Source: JAVWGW01 sp036651575
GTDB lineage: Bacteria > Actinomycetota > Coriobacteriia > Coriobacteriales > Eggerthellaceae
Direction of reading: 5' to 3'
DNA: 64,000 nucleotides
Assembly: GCA_036651575.1 (NCBI GenBank)
Contig: JAVVXN010000001.1
Location: 22,266 to 86,265 of the forward strand
This document shows, piece by piece, positions 51,496 through 59,560 of the stretch; position 1 is the stretch's first letter, and each line of letters opens with the position of its first letter. Position numbers and translations under genes: made by a program. The notes beneath the pieces are model-generated. The model was given only the letters and a program-made list of their open reading frames with translations, was not told the origin of the DNA and searched no databases.

Positions 51496-51907
51496 AGACA
51501 TCTTCCGGATGCACGAGGACGTAGTCCGTTTTTGCCAAATACGTTTCGACGTTTGAATCGCTTACCTTCAATACATCAATTGCCGTATCGCCATTAATGG
51601 AAAAGCAATACCCGTATTCGATATTGATGTCGTGCTTATCGAAAAACTCAAGAAGTTCGGCAAGACCGCCGGGACGGTTGGGAACCTTAACGCCCAAAAC
51701 ATCAATTACCGTTGCGCGATAACCTGCATCGACGAGCGCTTCAGAAGCCTTGTTCGGCGTATCGCAAAAAATGCGGGCGACACCAAAATCTTGCGTATCG
51801 GCAAGAAAGAGGGCGTGCATGTTAATTCCCTTATCGGCAATTACCTTACAAGCACTTGCGAGACGACCCTTTTCGTTTTCGAGAAAAACTGTCAGTTGAG
51901 AAATCAT
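51482..51907 (-). CDS. Tandem ACT-domain protein (copy 2)
   Basis: A 141-residue double-ACT protein (ISQLTVFLENEKGRLASACKVIADKGIN; IDVLGVKVPNRPGGLAELLEFFDKHDINIEY). It starts 2 bases after the PaaK stop in transcription order, so it is paired with PaaK just as copy 1 is. A role as an amino-acid sensor for the ligase is plausible but not shown. Confidence 0.85.
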   Translation of the reverse strand: MISQLTVFLENEKGRLASACKVIADKGINMHALFLADTQDFGVARIFCDTPNKASEALVDAGYRATVIDVLGVKVPNRPGGLAELLEFFDKHDINIEYGYCFSINGDTAIDVLKVSDSNVETYLAKTDYVLVHPEDVYVVD

Positions 51908-51909
51908 AC

Positions 51910-53217
51910 TTATTTCCCTTCTCCCCTCAAGTCGATGATGCGTTTTGCTTTACCTTCACTGCGGGCGATGGTCTTCGGTTCAACGATTTTGATTTCCACC
52001 TGTACCTGCAAATTGCTCTTCAGCTCAGCAGCCAAGCGACGCTTGAGTGCTTCAAGTTTACGAATCTCATCGAACGGGAATTCGGGAACTGTTTCGATCT
52101 GCAGTTGCACGTGATCGAGGGGGCCATCGTTCGAAAGAACAATCTGATAATGAGCCGTGATTTCGGGGAATGTCATAATGACTTCTTCGATCTGCGATGG
52201 GAATACGTTGACACCACGGATAATCATCATGTCGTCGGTGCGTCCCGCAATGCGATCGATGCGACGGAAGGTACGTCCGCAGTCACATACCCCCGTTAAA
52301 ATACGAGAGATATCACGAGTGCGATAACGGATCAAAGGAGAGCATTCTTTTACCAGCGTCGTGAAAACCACTTCACCCCATTGCCCATCAGGTACGGCAA
52401 GCAGGGTGTCTGGATCAACGATCTCGACGATAAACTGATCCTCGCAGACGTGTAAGCCGTTTTGGCACTCGCACTCGCAGGCGACACCGGGTCCCATGAC
52501 CTCGGAGAGACCATAGATATCATGTACTGTGATGCCAAGTTTGTCCTGGATTTCGGCACGCATACCCTCAGAATAGGGTTCTGCACCAAGAATTCCTGCG
52601 GAAATCTGAAAATCTTTGGCCGGGTTGTAGCCCTCTTCAATTGCGGTGTCGGCAATAAGCAGGGCGTAAGAAGGTGTGCAGCATAAAATATCTGTTCCGA
52701 AATCATGCATCAGCTGCACCTGTCGCTTCGTGTTACCCGAAGACATCGGCAGGGCAACCGCACCGACTGCCTCCACGCCACGATGCGCTCCAAGACCGCC
52801 GGTGAACAGGCCATACCCGTAAGAAACCTGCACGACAGATTTTTGAGAGCCCCCGGCAGCAACGATAAAACGACCGAAGCAATCGCCCCAGTTTTTAAGA
52901 TCGTTTTCGGTGTATCCCACAACGGTTGCGGTGCCGGTTGTGCCTGAAGAACAATGAACGCGCACTACTTCATCGCGTGATACCGCAAACATATTGAAAG
53001 GGTAGGCATCGCGCAGATCCTGTTTTTTGGTAAAAGGAAGCTTATGTAAATCATCGAGACTTTGGATGTCTTCCGGCTTAACTCCGGCTGCATCAAAAGC
53101 CTCCTTGTAATGAGGAATGCGATCGTATACATACGATACGAGTTTTTTAAGACGTTCGGTCTGTAAAGTCCGAAGGTCTGGTGCAGGCATAGTTTCGAGT
53201 TCGGGTTGGTAATACAC
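51910..53217 (-). CDS. paaK: Phenylacetate-CoA ligase (copy 2)
   Basis: A 435-residue AMP-forming aryl-acetate CoA ligase, with VHCSSGTTGTATVVGY (about 88-103), SYGYGLFTGGLGAHRG, YGLSEVMGPGVACECE and GRTDDMMIIRGVNVFPSQIE. The GTG at 53217 has aaagg seven bases upstream; the longer frame runs into the VanW intergenic region. Compared with copy 1 it has a cysteine-rich CECECQNGLHVCED insert and differs in the lysine after SSGTTG, so substrate preference may differ. It starts an operon with ACT, dac and FHA genes. Confidence 0.92.
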   Translation of the reverse strand: MYYQPELETMPAPDLRTLQTERLKKLVSYVYDRIPHYKEAFDAAGVKPEDIQSLDDLHKLPFTKKQDLRDAYPFNMFAVSRDEVVRVHCSSGTTGTATVVGYTENDLKNWGDCFGRFIVAAGGSQKSVVQVSYGYGLFTGGLGAHRGVEAVGAVALPMSSGNTKRQVQLMHDFGTDILCCTPSYALLIADTAIEEGYNPAKDFQISAGILGAEPYSEGMRAEIQDKLGITVHDIYGLSEVMGPGVACECECQNGLHVCEDQFIVEIVDPDTLLAVPDGQWGEVVFTTLVKECSPLIRYRTRDISRILTGVCDCGRTFRRIDRIAGRTDDMMIIRGVNVFPSQIEEVIMTFPEITAHYQIVLSNDGPLDHVQLQIETVPEFPFDEIRKLEALKRRLAAELKSNLQVQVEIKIVEPKTIARSEGKAKRIIDLRGEGK

Positions 53218-53299
53218 AGTTCTGCCTTTCTGTATCGAGCGAGCATAGAGTGAGCCCACTATCAGGATGTGATTTGACGATAGAGCCAAAATGAACCGC

Positions 53300-55447
53300 T
53301 TAGGTTTTTCGCATCGTTCCCACAACTTTTACTTCATTTTTCGGATCATAATGCGACTCAAAGACATCTTCATGCAATACGGCACCAGTTTTATCTTTGA
53401 CGGTACGAACGACAGTTATTTGCCGCCCATCGGTCCCGGAAGTTTTAATATAGCTCGTACCTTCTTGCATGGTATCGTCTTCGGTGGTCGTTGTGGTAAA
53501 TTTGGCTCCCGTACTCCAATTGCCTTCTGCGGTTTCAACCTGATACTCAGGATCCACTCCATAAAGTTTAGCTACAACTGTCGAATCGGTATAGCTCATC
53601 TGCAAAAGCACATCTGAAGTACTATCGTTTTTCCATACCAGATCAAGATCGGGATAGCTCACTGCCGCATCGCGGCCCGCAGGATAGCTTGCAATGTAGA
53701 GCGAGTGATTTCGTCGCTCTACCACGGGAAACCCTGCACGATAAACCGCATTGAACACCGTGGTTGCCACCTGGCAAATACCCCCACCGATTTCATCAAC
53801 GTATTCTCCATCAACGATGGATCCAGCCGCTTGAAACCCTGCCTGTTCGTTGCAGTTTCCTGCGGTGTCATTAAATGACCAGGTACCCCCGTTTGCTGTA
53901 ATAATCGAATTGTTCAGCAAATCTGCAACAAGATGAATATTGTGGTTTCGTGCCGCAGCGCCCGCTGTGTATTCTGTTGTGTACTCCGAAAAACACGTTA
54001 TCAAGCCATATCCCAATGCCTCATCAACGCTGAGTGTGGCAGGGATAGAGGTCTCCTCTATTGATATTTGCGGTACAGATCCATCGGGATTCTGCGCAAA
54101 AAGCATGGTATTGAGCTGTTCTGCGGCTCCGCTCACCTGCGGCATAGTTTCTTGCGAGTTTGTTTTGACCGAAATATTTCCCTCGTTTTTAACAAATTCG
54201 AGCTGAAGGTCTTCCCCGTCAAACGTTACTTTAAAATTGGCGATGAGAGCACTTTTTGCCTTGTTTTGATTGATGAAAGGCGCCAGCATAAACGTATTGT
54301 CCTCTTCGATAATACGCGTTTCAACCCAAGCCCCCACCGTTTCGGGCGATGCATGCCACCACTCGTCGCCAAACGTGAAATCAGCGCCAGGAGTAAGAGC
54401 CGTATTGATCTGATCGCTCGTTTGCTGTGCGGCGGTTTTATCGATTCTGAGTGGAGCGTATTCGGTATGAGCAACAAGGTGTGCCGATGCTTCTGCAGTT
54501 TGGAGCAAGGCGTTGTTGAGCTCATTTTCAAAGGTCTTGCGATTGATCATCCATCCGTCATGACCGTCGACCACCGATGCCAAACCGTTGTTGACGGTGA
54601 CACCAAAATCAACACGAGGAGTACCGATCGATTTATCGATTCCTTGTGCGAGCAATTCAATCGAATCAGGTACGTAATCGGCCCGGGGTTCGATGACGTA
54701 GCCAAACAGCTTGGCGCCGATGCGGGTAAAGACTCCCCCCTTCTCCCTTCCTATTTGAAGGGCGCTTTCGGCAGCGGATTGGGCATCGTAGACCGCCTGA
54801 AGCGTGCGGGCGTCGGTTGTCCATGAAGTCGTGGCGGCATTGACTTCATCAATGGATTGTTGCTCTTGCAAGGTCGTGTCCGTTATGTGCTGTTCGGCCA
54901 GCTGACGAGCTTCGTCGTTCGCGTAGATAGTAACGGTCGTGCTATTGAGACGAGGTACGTAGGTTTCTTCGAGTGCGGCCCGTGCCGCCTCGACGCTCTT
55001 TCCCCCGACATCAACAACGCCTATCTTGACGCCGGGATAAATTTTGCCCCAATTAACTCCGGTATCGATTGCGCAGCCGAGGAGCGTAATCGATACGATC
55101 ACCACGACCACGAGCGCAATTCTACTGCGCTGGACCAATCTCAGCAAAGCACCAAAACAAAACGATAGGCCTCGCATAATACCTGTCGCTATAAATAGCA
55201 AAACTTGCAGCAATACGTGGACGATGTTTTGCGCCCCCGCAACAAAAGGGTTTTCAGATTTATTGAGAGGCTTTGTCCAGAGATGGGGTGCATTATAAGT
55301 CGCACGAGATCGCTTCGGTGCCCGGCTTCTGCTCTGTCCACGCGCCGAAGGCCGGGGCGAAGAATTATCGGGTCGCCCGGGGGTAGCTTGCTGCCGAGAA
55401 GGAGCACGCCGCTTATCCGTGACGCTTTTTCTTTGCGGCTGGCTCAT
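53300..55447 (-). CDS. VanW-family membrane protein
   Basis: A 715-residue protein: a basic, Ser/Pro-rich cytoplasmic tail, one or two hydrophobic segments (about 70-130), an extracellular region with peptidoglycan-binding-like repeats (VDVGGKSVEAARAALEETYV; SFNDTAGNCNEQAGFQAAGSIVDGEYVDEIGGGICQVATTVFNAVYRAGF is the VanW core) and a C-terminal G5-like beta part. VanW proteins are linked to vancomycin loci and to wall metabolism, but their reaction is unknown. It overlaps the preceding gene by four bases (ATGA). Confidence 0.85.
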   Translation of the reverse strand: MSQPQRKSVTDKRRAPSRQQATPGRPDNSSPRPSARGQSRSRAPKRSRATYNAPHLWTKPLNKSENPFVAGAQNIVHVLLQVLLFIATGIMRGLSFCFGALLRLVQRSRIALVVVVIVSITLLGCAIDTGVNWGKIYPGVKIGVVDVGGKSVEAARAALEETYVPRLNSTTVTIYANDEARQLAEQHITDTTLQEQQSIDEVNAATTSWTTDARTLQAVYDAQSAAESALQIGREKGGVFTRIGAKLFGYVIEPRADYVPDSIELLAQGIDKSIGTPRVDFGVTVNNGLASVVDGHDGWMINRKTFENELNNALLQTAEASAHLVAHTEYAPLRIDKTAAQQTSDQINTALTPGADFTFGDEWWHASPETVGAWVETRIIEEDNTFMLAPFINQNKAKSALIANFKVTFDGEDLQLEFVKNEGNISVKTNSQETMPQVSGAAEQLNTMLFAQNPDGSVPQISIEETSIPATLSVDEALGYGLITCFSEYTTEYTAGAAARNHNIHLVADLLNNSIITANGGTWSFNDTAGNCNEQAGFQAAGSIVDGEYVDEIGGGICQVATTVFNAVYRAGFPVVERRNHSLYIASYPAGRDAAVSYPDLDLVWKNDSTSDVLLQMSYTDSTVVAKLYGVDPEYQVETAEGNWSTGAKFTTTTTEDDTMQEGTSYIKTSGTDGRQITVVRTVKDKTGAVLHEDVFESHYDPKNEVKVVGTMRKT

Positions 55448-56106
55448 AGGTCTCCGTCTCGGATTTGACCTTTGGCTTGACGTACCCGTTTAAGCGCTAT
55501 CATCACGTAATACACCGTGGTAAGCAAGGCGAGGATAAGCCCACCGTACACAAACCAAATTCCCCACGAAACCATCGCAGCGTTAAATCCGGGAAGCCAC
55601 GACAGGTCGCATAACCCAAGACCAGGGATAAGGGGCCAGTTCAGCAGCATGCCGGCAAAACCAACAAACAAAAATGTCGTTGCAACTTTTCCGAGATACA
55701 CAACGGGTACGCGAATGCTGTAGCGCTTGATGAGGTAGCTCCCACCGACAAGAAGGAAAAGATCGCGAATCAAAACGACAAGAACAATCCAGAGAGGTAA
55801 ACGGCCTACCAGCAGTAAACCACCCACGCCAGCAATCATCAGAATGCGATCAATGGCGGGGTCGAGCAGTTGACCCAGTTTTGAAACCGTATTGGTGCGA
55901 CGAGCAACCTGACCATCAAGAAAGTCAGTCCCCGCAGCGATAGCGAACAAAAGTGCCGCCATGACGTTGTGGCCTTCCCATAAAAGGACGAGATAGACGG
56001 GAACTAAGCAAAGACGTATCAAGGAAATCACATTAGGAATCGTAAATATCTTGTCGGTCACAACTTCTTGAGATTGCTTGGTGGCTTGCTTGTCATTGTG
56101 CGTCAT
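55444..56106 (-). CDS. CDP-alcohol phosphatidyltransferase (second PgsA-like)
   Basis: A 220-residue membrane enzyme with the intact motif DFLDGQVARRTNTVSKLGQLLDPAIDR (D-x2-DG-x2-AR-x8-G-x3-D-x3-D) and about six helices. It belongs to the PgsA group but there is already one in the PgsA-CinA fusion, so it may make cardiolipin, phosphatidylinositol-type or another phospholipid headgroup. It is translationally coupled to the VanW gene. Confidence 0.85.
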   Translation of the reverse strand: MTHNDKQATKQSQEVVTDKIFTIPNVISLIRLCLVPVYLVLLWEGHNVMAALLFAIAAGTDFLDGQVARRTNTVSKLGQLLDPAIDRILMIAGVGGLLLVGRLPLWIVLVVLIRDLFLLVGGSYLIKRYSIRVPVVYLGKVATTFLFVGFAGMLLNWPLIPGLGLCDLSWLPGFNAAMVSWGIWFVYGGLILALLTTVYYVMIALKRVRQAKGQIRDGDL

Positions 56107-56130
56107 TCTTATGGGTGTCCTTCATCATAT

Positions 56131-56166
56131 AAAATAAACCGGGCATGACTGAGCACGCCCGGTTTA
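56131..56166 (-). terminator. Terminator of the ech operon
   Basis: TAAACCGGGC (56135-56144) pairs with GCCCGGTTTA (56157-56166); on the minus strand the stem is followed by TTTTATATG. It separates echF from the PgsA-like gene. Confidence 0.85.
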
Positions 56167-56196
56167 CCAATTTTACGAATGCCCCGATATGAAGGG

Positions 56197-56637
56197 TTAT
56201 TCCTGTTCTCGGGCAGCTTTCGCCTCTAATGCTGCTTTCAGTTTAGCAGCTTTTGCGGCCTCCTTGGCCTCCTTCGCTGCTTTTTCTTCCTCTGAAAGGG
56301 CAGGTTTCTTAAAAACATCAAGACTTTTTTGCGCAGCCGGTGGTGCATACGTTGGCGCCATGGTCAAACAGTTCTTGGGGCACTCACGGACGCAATAACC
56401 ACACTGTATGCAGCGGAAGCGATTGATCGTCCATGTTTCCGCTGACTTATCAACGGCAATAGCTCCTGTCGGACAGTGCTTCTCGCAGATGCTGCACAGA
56501 ATACACTGTCCGATATCAATTTCAATATGTCCCTTCAAACCCTCGGGTACAAAACGGGTTTGAGCGGGGTATTGTATAGTTTCGGGGGTTTTGAACATCG
56601 CCCCTAGTGTCATTTTGCCTAATTTAAAGCTACCCAT
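56197..56637 (-). CDS. echF: Ech hydrogenase polyferredoxin subunit EchF
   Basis: A 146-residue iron-sulfur protein with two [4Fe-4S] motifs, CILCSICEKHCP and CIQCGYCVRECP, the electron entry from ferredoxin. After them comes an unusual tail of about 40 residues rich in Ala, Lys and Glu (EEEKAAKEAKEAAKAAKLKAALEAKAAREQE is its core region), a probable charged helix. A similar tail occurs on EchD. It is last in the operon and is followed by a terminator. Confidence 0.92.
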   Translation of the reverse strand: MGSFKLGKMTLGAMFKTPETIQYPAQTRFVPEGLKGHIEIDIGQCILCSICEKHCPTGAIAVDKSAETWTINRFRCIQCGYCVRECPKNCLTMAPTYAPPAAQKSLDVFKKPALSEEEKAAKEAKEAAKAAKLKAALEAKAAREQE

Positions 56638-56643
56638 TTCGAC

Positions 56644-57732
56644 CTACCTTTCCGTACAGCTGATACAGGGATCGATGGTCAATACGATCATGTTGACATC
56701 GGCCAAATCGCAGCCAGCCAATGCGGTGGTCATACCCGCAAGGTTTTGAGAAGTAGGTGTGCGCATGCGCATACGCTCAAGGTTCTTCGTTCCATTGCCT
56801 CGTGCATAGTAATAGCATTCTCCTCGAGGCTGCTCCACGAGATTAGAAGCTTCAGAGCCGGCGGCAGGTGCTCCCTTAACGTCTACTGAAATATCACCTT
56901 CAGGAATTTTCGCAATCATTTCCTCAATGATATCGATCGACTGCAAAACCTCGAGTGCGCGAACTTTTACGCGGGCATAGCAATCACCCTGCGTGTCGAG
57001 GATTGGCTGAAAGTCGGCAAGCTCACCGTATCCACCGTTGCCCAGGCAACGGGTGTCATTGTTGACGTTTGATGCACGTGCAAAAGGACCAACCATGCTC
57101 TGGCTAAATGCGGCTTCAGGACTGATGTAGCCCACCCCAACCGTACGGTTTTTGACGGAACTATCCTTGAGAAATGCATTGCAAATCTGGGAATAATCGT
57201 GCTTGATACCTTCGAGTGTGTCGATCATCGTGCGCAGCATGGTTGAATCGATATCGCGAACGACGCCGCCAACTTTTACCACGGAGAAAATAACGCGCCC
57301 GCCGGTTGTGGCCTCGAATACGTCGAGAACCCGTTCGCGCAAACGCCAGCAATGCATGAAGAGACTTTCATAACCAAAGGCATCGGCGGCGAGACCCATC
57401 CACAAGACATGCGAATGGATACGAGACAGCTCGTGCCAAATCACTCGCAGATACTCTGCACGACGAGGGATTTCGACGCCCATAAGGCGCTCAACGGTTT
57501 CGGCGTAACCCATCGAGTGACCAAAGGCGCAGATGCCACAAATGCGCTCGGCGACAAAGATAAACTGATTGAAGTCACGTGTCTCAACAAGCTTTTCTAG
57601 ACCGCGATGGATGAAACCAATTTGGGGGATAGCCTCAATAACGGTTTCATCTTCCACGACAAGGTCAAGATGTAGAGGCTCTGGTAATACGGGGTGCTGC
57701 GGTCCGAAGGGAATGACGGTTGCTTTTCCCAT
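56644..57732 (-). CDS. echE: Ech [NiFe]-hydrogenase large subunit EchE
   Basis: A NuoD-like group 4 [NiFe] hydrogenase large subunit of 362 residues. Both Ni-binding motifs are present: ERICGICAFGH (Cys65, Cys68) and the C-terminal DPCISCTER (Cys356, Cys359). The protein ends three residues after the last cysteine, so no C-terminal extension exists to be cleaved by a maturation peptidase, as reported for other Ech-type enzymes. ATG 57732 (MGKATVIPFGPQHP) follows ggaagg; a longer Lys-rich frame overlaps echD and is rejected. Confidence 0.95.
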   Translation of the reverse strand: MGKATVIPFGPQHPVLPEPLHLDLVVEDETVIEAIPQIGFIHRGLEKLVETRDFNQFIFVAERICGICAFGHSMGYAETVERLMGVEIPRRAEYLRVIWHELSRIHSHVLWMGLAADAFGYESLFMHCWRLRERVLDVFEATTGGRVIFSVVKVGGVVRDIDSTMLRTMIDTLEGIKHDYSQICNAFLKDSSVKNRTVGVGYISPEAAFSQSMVGPFARASNVNNDTRCLGNGGYGELADFQPILDTQGDCYARVKVRALEVLQSIDIIEEMIAKIPEGDISVDVKGAPAAGSEASNLVEQPRGECYYYARGNGTKNLERMRMRTPTSQNLAGMTTALAGCDLADVNMIVLTIDPCISCTER

Positions 57733-57733
57733 G

Positions 57734-58201
57734 TTATTCACCTTCCCTTTCCGCTTCAATAGAGGCTTCTTGATTCTTTTGCGCTGCAGCTTCTTTTGCT
57801 GCTTTAGCTGCGGCAATCTTTGCCGCTTTCAGGCGAGCTTCCTTTTGTGCTGGCGATATGACGGTCATCGGTTCTGCAACCGAAACATCGTAGAAATGAC
57901 CACCGAAATCAAGGGCGTTACCCTCGATCTTTACGCCGAATAAATCGTGTGCTTCGTTTTCAAAGACAAAGGCAGCAATAAAGTCACCCGTGACCGAAGG
58001 AACGATTGTCTCTTTTTTCACACCGGGAATCGTATAGTTTTCAAGCACATTGTCCTTCATGAAAGAGTACTGAAGGTCGATGCCGTCATCGGTATTGACA
58101 CACAGCATCTGCACGAAACGATAGCCATCGGCTTTATGCTGCGATGAGCACGTCAGAAGATCTTCGAGCTTCAAGGGCAAAAATTTCGTTTCCAAAGTCA
58201 T
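57734..58201 (-). CDS. echD: Ech hydrogenase subunit EchD (NuoC-like)
   Basis: A 155-residue NuoC-like peripheral subunit (YRFVQMLCVNTDDGIDLQYSFMKD, FENEAHDLFGVKIEGNALDFGGHFYDV). The ENEAHDLFGV segment is the family signature. The last 40 residues form an Ala/Lys/Glu-rich charged tail much like that of EchF. It ends one base before the echE ATG. Confidence 0.9.
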   Translation of the reverse strand: MTLETKFLPLKLEDLLTCSSQHKADGYRFVQMLCVNTDDGIDLQYSFMKDNVLENYTIPGVKKETIVPSVTGDFIAAFVFENEAHDLFGVKIEGNALDFGGHFYDVSVAEPMTVISPAQKEARLKAAKIAAAKAAKEAAAQKNQEASIEAEREGE

Positions 58202-58204
58202 AAC

Positions 58205-58648
58205 CTATGCCCCCTTTTTTTGTGCGTGAAGCGCTTTTGATTTTTCGTCGAGAATCGCGAGACCCTGCACCACCGCATCGATAATTGCCTCGGGTCGTAC
58301 GGCGCACCCAGGGGCATACACGTCCACCGGAATGGCCTGATCGACTCCGCCGATAACGTTGTAACAATCGTGGAAAATGCCCGCCGAGCACGCACAGATA
58401 CCGCAGGCAATAACAACCTTTGGTTCGATCATCTGGTCGTAAATTTCTTTTACCACTTCGATGTTGCGCTCGTTTACGCTTCCTGTAACCAAGAAGATAT
58501 CGGCATGTTTCGGATTTCCGGTGTTGATGATACCGAAACGTTCGACATCATAGCCGGGGCAGAGCGCCGCAAGCACTTCAATGTCGCAACCGTTACAGCT
58601 GCTGGCATCATAGTGAATAACCCACGGAGATTTTGTTGCGTAAGACAT
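58205..58648 (-). CDS. echC: Ech hydrogenase small subunit EchC (NuoB-like)
   Basis: A 147-residue NuoB-like small subunit, which holds the [4Fe-4S] cluster next to the NiFe site. Cluster cysteines are visible in SSCNGCDIEVLAAL, ACGICACSAGIF and APGCAVRPEAII. ATG 58648 has aaggag 11 bases upstream; a GTG at 58660 would abut that site. It follows echB closely. Confidence 0.92.
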   Translation of the reverse strand: MSYATKSPWVIHYDASSCNGCDIEVLAALCPGYDVERFGIINTGNPKHADIFLVTGSVNERNIEVVKEIYDQMIEPKVVIACGICACSAGIFHDCYNVIGGVDQAIPVDVYAPGCAVRPEAIIDAVVQGLAILDEKSKALHAQKKGA

Positions 58649-58663
58649 ATGCTCACTCACTCC

Positions 58664-59545
58664 TTACAGATACATGAGGATTGCGATGTTTAATCCGCCG
58701 AGAACAAGGGCGACGATCCATGCTAGTTTCAGCATGAGTTGCCACTTGACGCGAGCGAAGTTGTTATCGATCCAAATTTCCAAAAAGTAGATTACCAGCA
58801 CGGCCACGACAGCGACAACGATGGAAATCGGATTTGCCCAGATGAAGAACATGCCAGTCCAGCCAAGGAACAAAATATTCTCGCACCAGTGCATAATTTC
58901 AACCTTGGCGAGCGTCTTACCGCTCATTTCGGTCGTAATACCTTTCACCAGTTCTTGATGTGCGTGATGAGAATAAGAAAGGTCGAACGGAGATTTGCGC
59001 AACTTGATCGTCAAAATGAACAAGAAGCCGATGAAAATTGCCCAGATATTGCAAATGATAGGTTGGCTCAACCCGAACACACCACCGACGTCGAGGGTAC
59101 CCGTTGCGATATAAAAGCCAACCGCCACAAACAGTACCATCGGTTCATACGCCATAACCTGAAGCGTTTCGCGGCTTGCACCCAGTTCTGCATAGGGGGA
59201 ACGCGATGAATAGGCAGCCACGATAAAGAACAGCGCGGAAAGCGTAATCACAAAGATTGACATGAGCAAGTTTCCACCGGCGAAGAAAATACCGCCTGCT
59301 AAAATAGTGAATACCAAAGCGCACAAGATATAGGTACCCTCGGTCGAGTTGACAGAAACGTTGTCCTTCTCGATGAGCTTTCGCACGTCATAATACGGCT
59401 GTAAAAGTGGAGGCCCAACCCTTCCTTGCATGCGAGCGGTAATCTTACGGTCAAGACCAGCGAGCAAACAACCCAATACCGGCGCCAACAGTGCGAAGAC
59501 GAGGGTTGCGATAACGATGGGAATAATATTTCCGAACATATACAT
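58664..59545 (-). CDS. echB: Ech hydrogenase membrane subunit EchB (NuoH-like)
   Basis: A 293-residue integral membrane subunit with about eight helices, containing QGRVGPPLLQPYYDVRKLI and the conserved SPFDLSYSHHAHQELVKGI loop that meets the hydrogenase module. It connects the hydrogenase arm to the ion-pumping arm. Confidence 0.93.
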   Translation of the reverse strand: MYMFGNIIPIVIATLVFALLAPVLGCLLAGLDRKITARMQGRVGPPLLQPYYDVRKLIEKDNVSVNSTEGTYILCALVFTILAGGIFFAGGNLLMSIFVITLSALFFIVAAYSSRSPYAELGASRETLQVMAYEPMVLFVAVGFYIATGTLDVGGVFGLSQPIICNIWAIFIGFLFILTIKLRKSPFDLSYSHHAHQELVKGITTEMSGKTLAKVEIMHWCENILFLGWTGMFFIWANPISIVVAVVAVLVIYFLEIWIDNNFARVKWQLMLKLAWIVALVLGGLNIAILMYL

Positions 59546-59560
59546 AATGTGCCCCCTCTC

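Noticed and set aside
57733..57816. Lys-rich N-terminal extension of EchE
   Set aside because: It is the out-of-frame reading of the EchD Ala/Lys/Glu tail; a good ribosome site supports the ATG at 57732.
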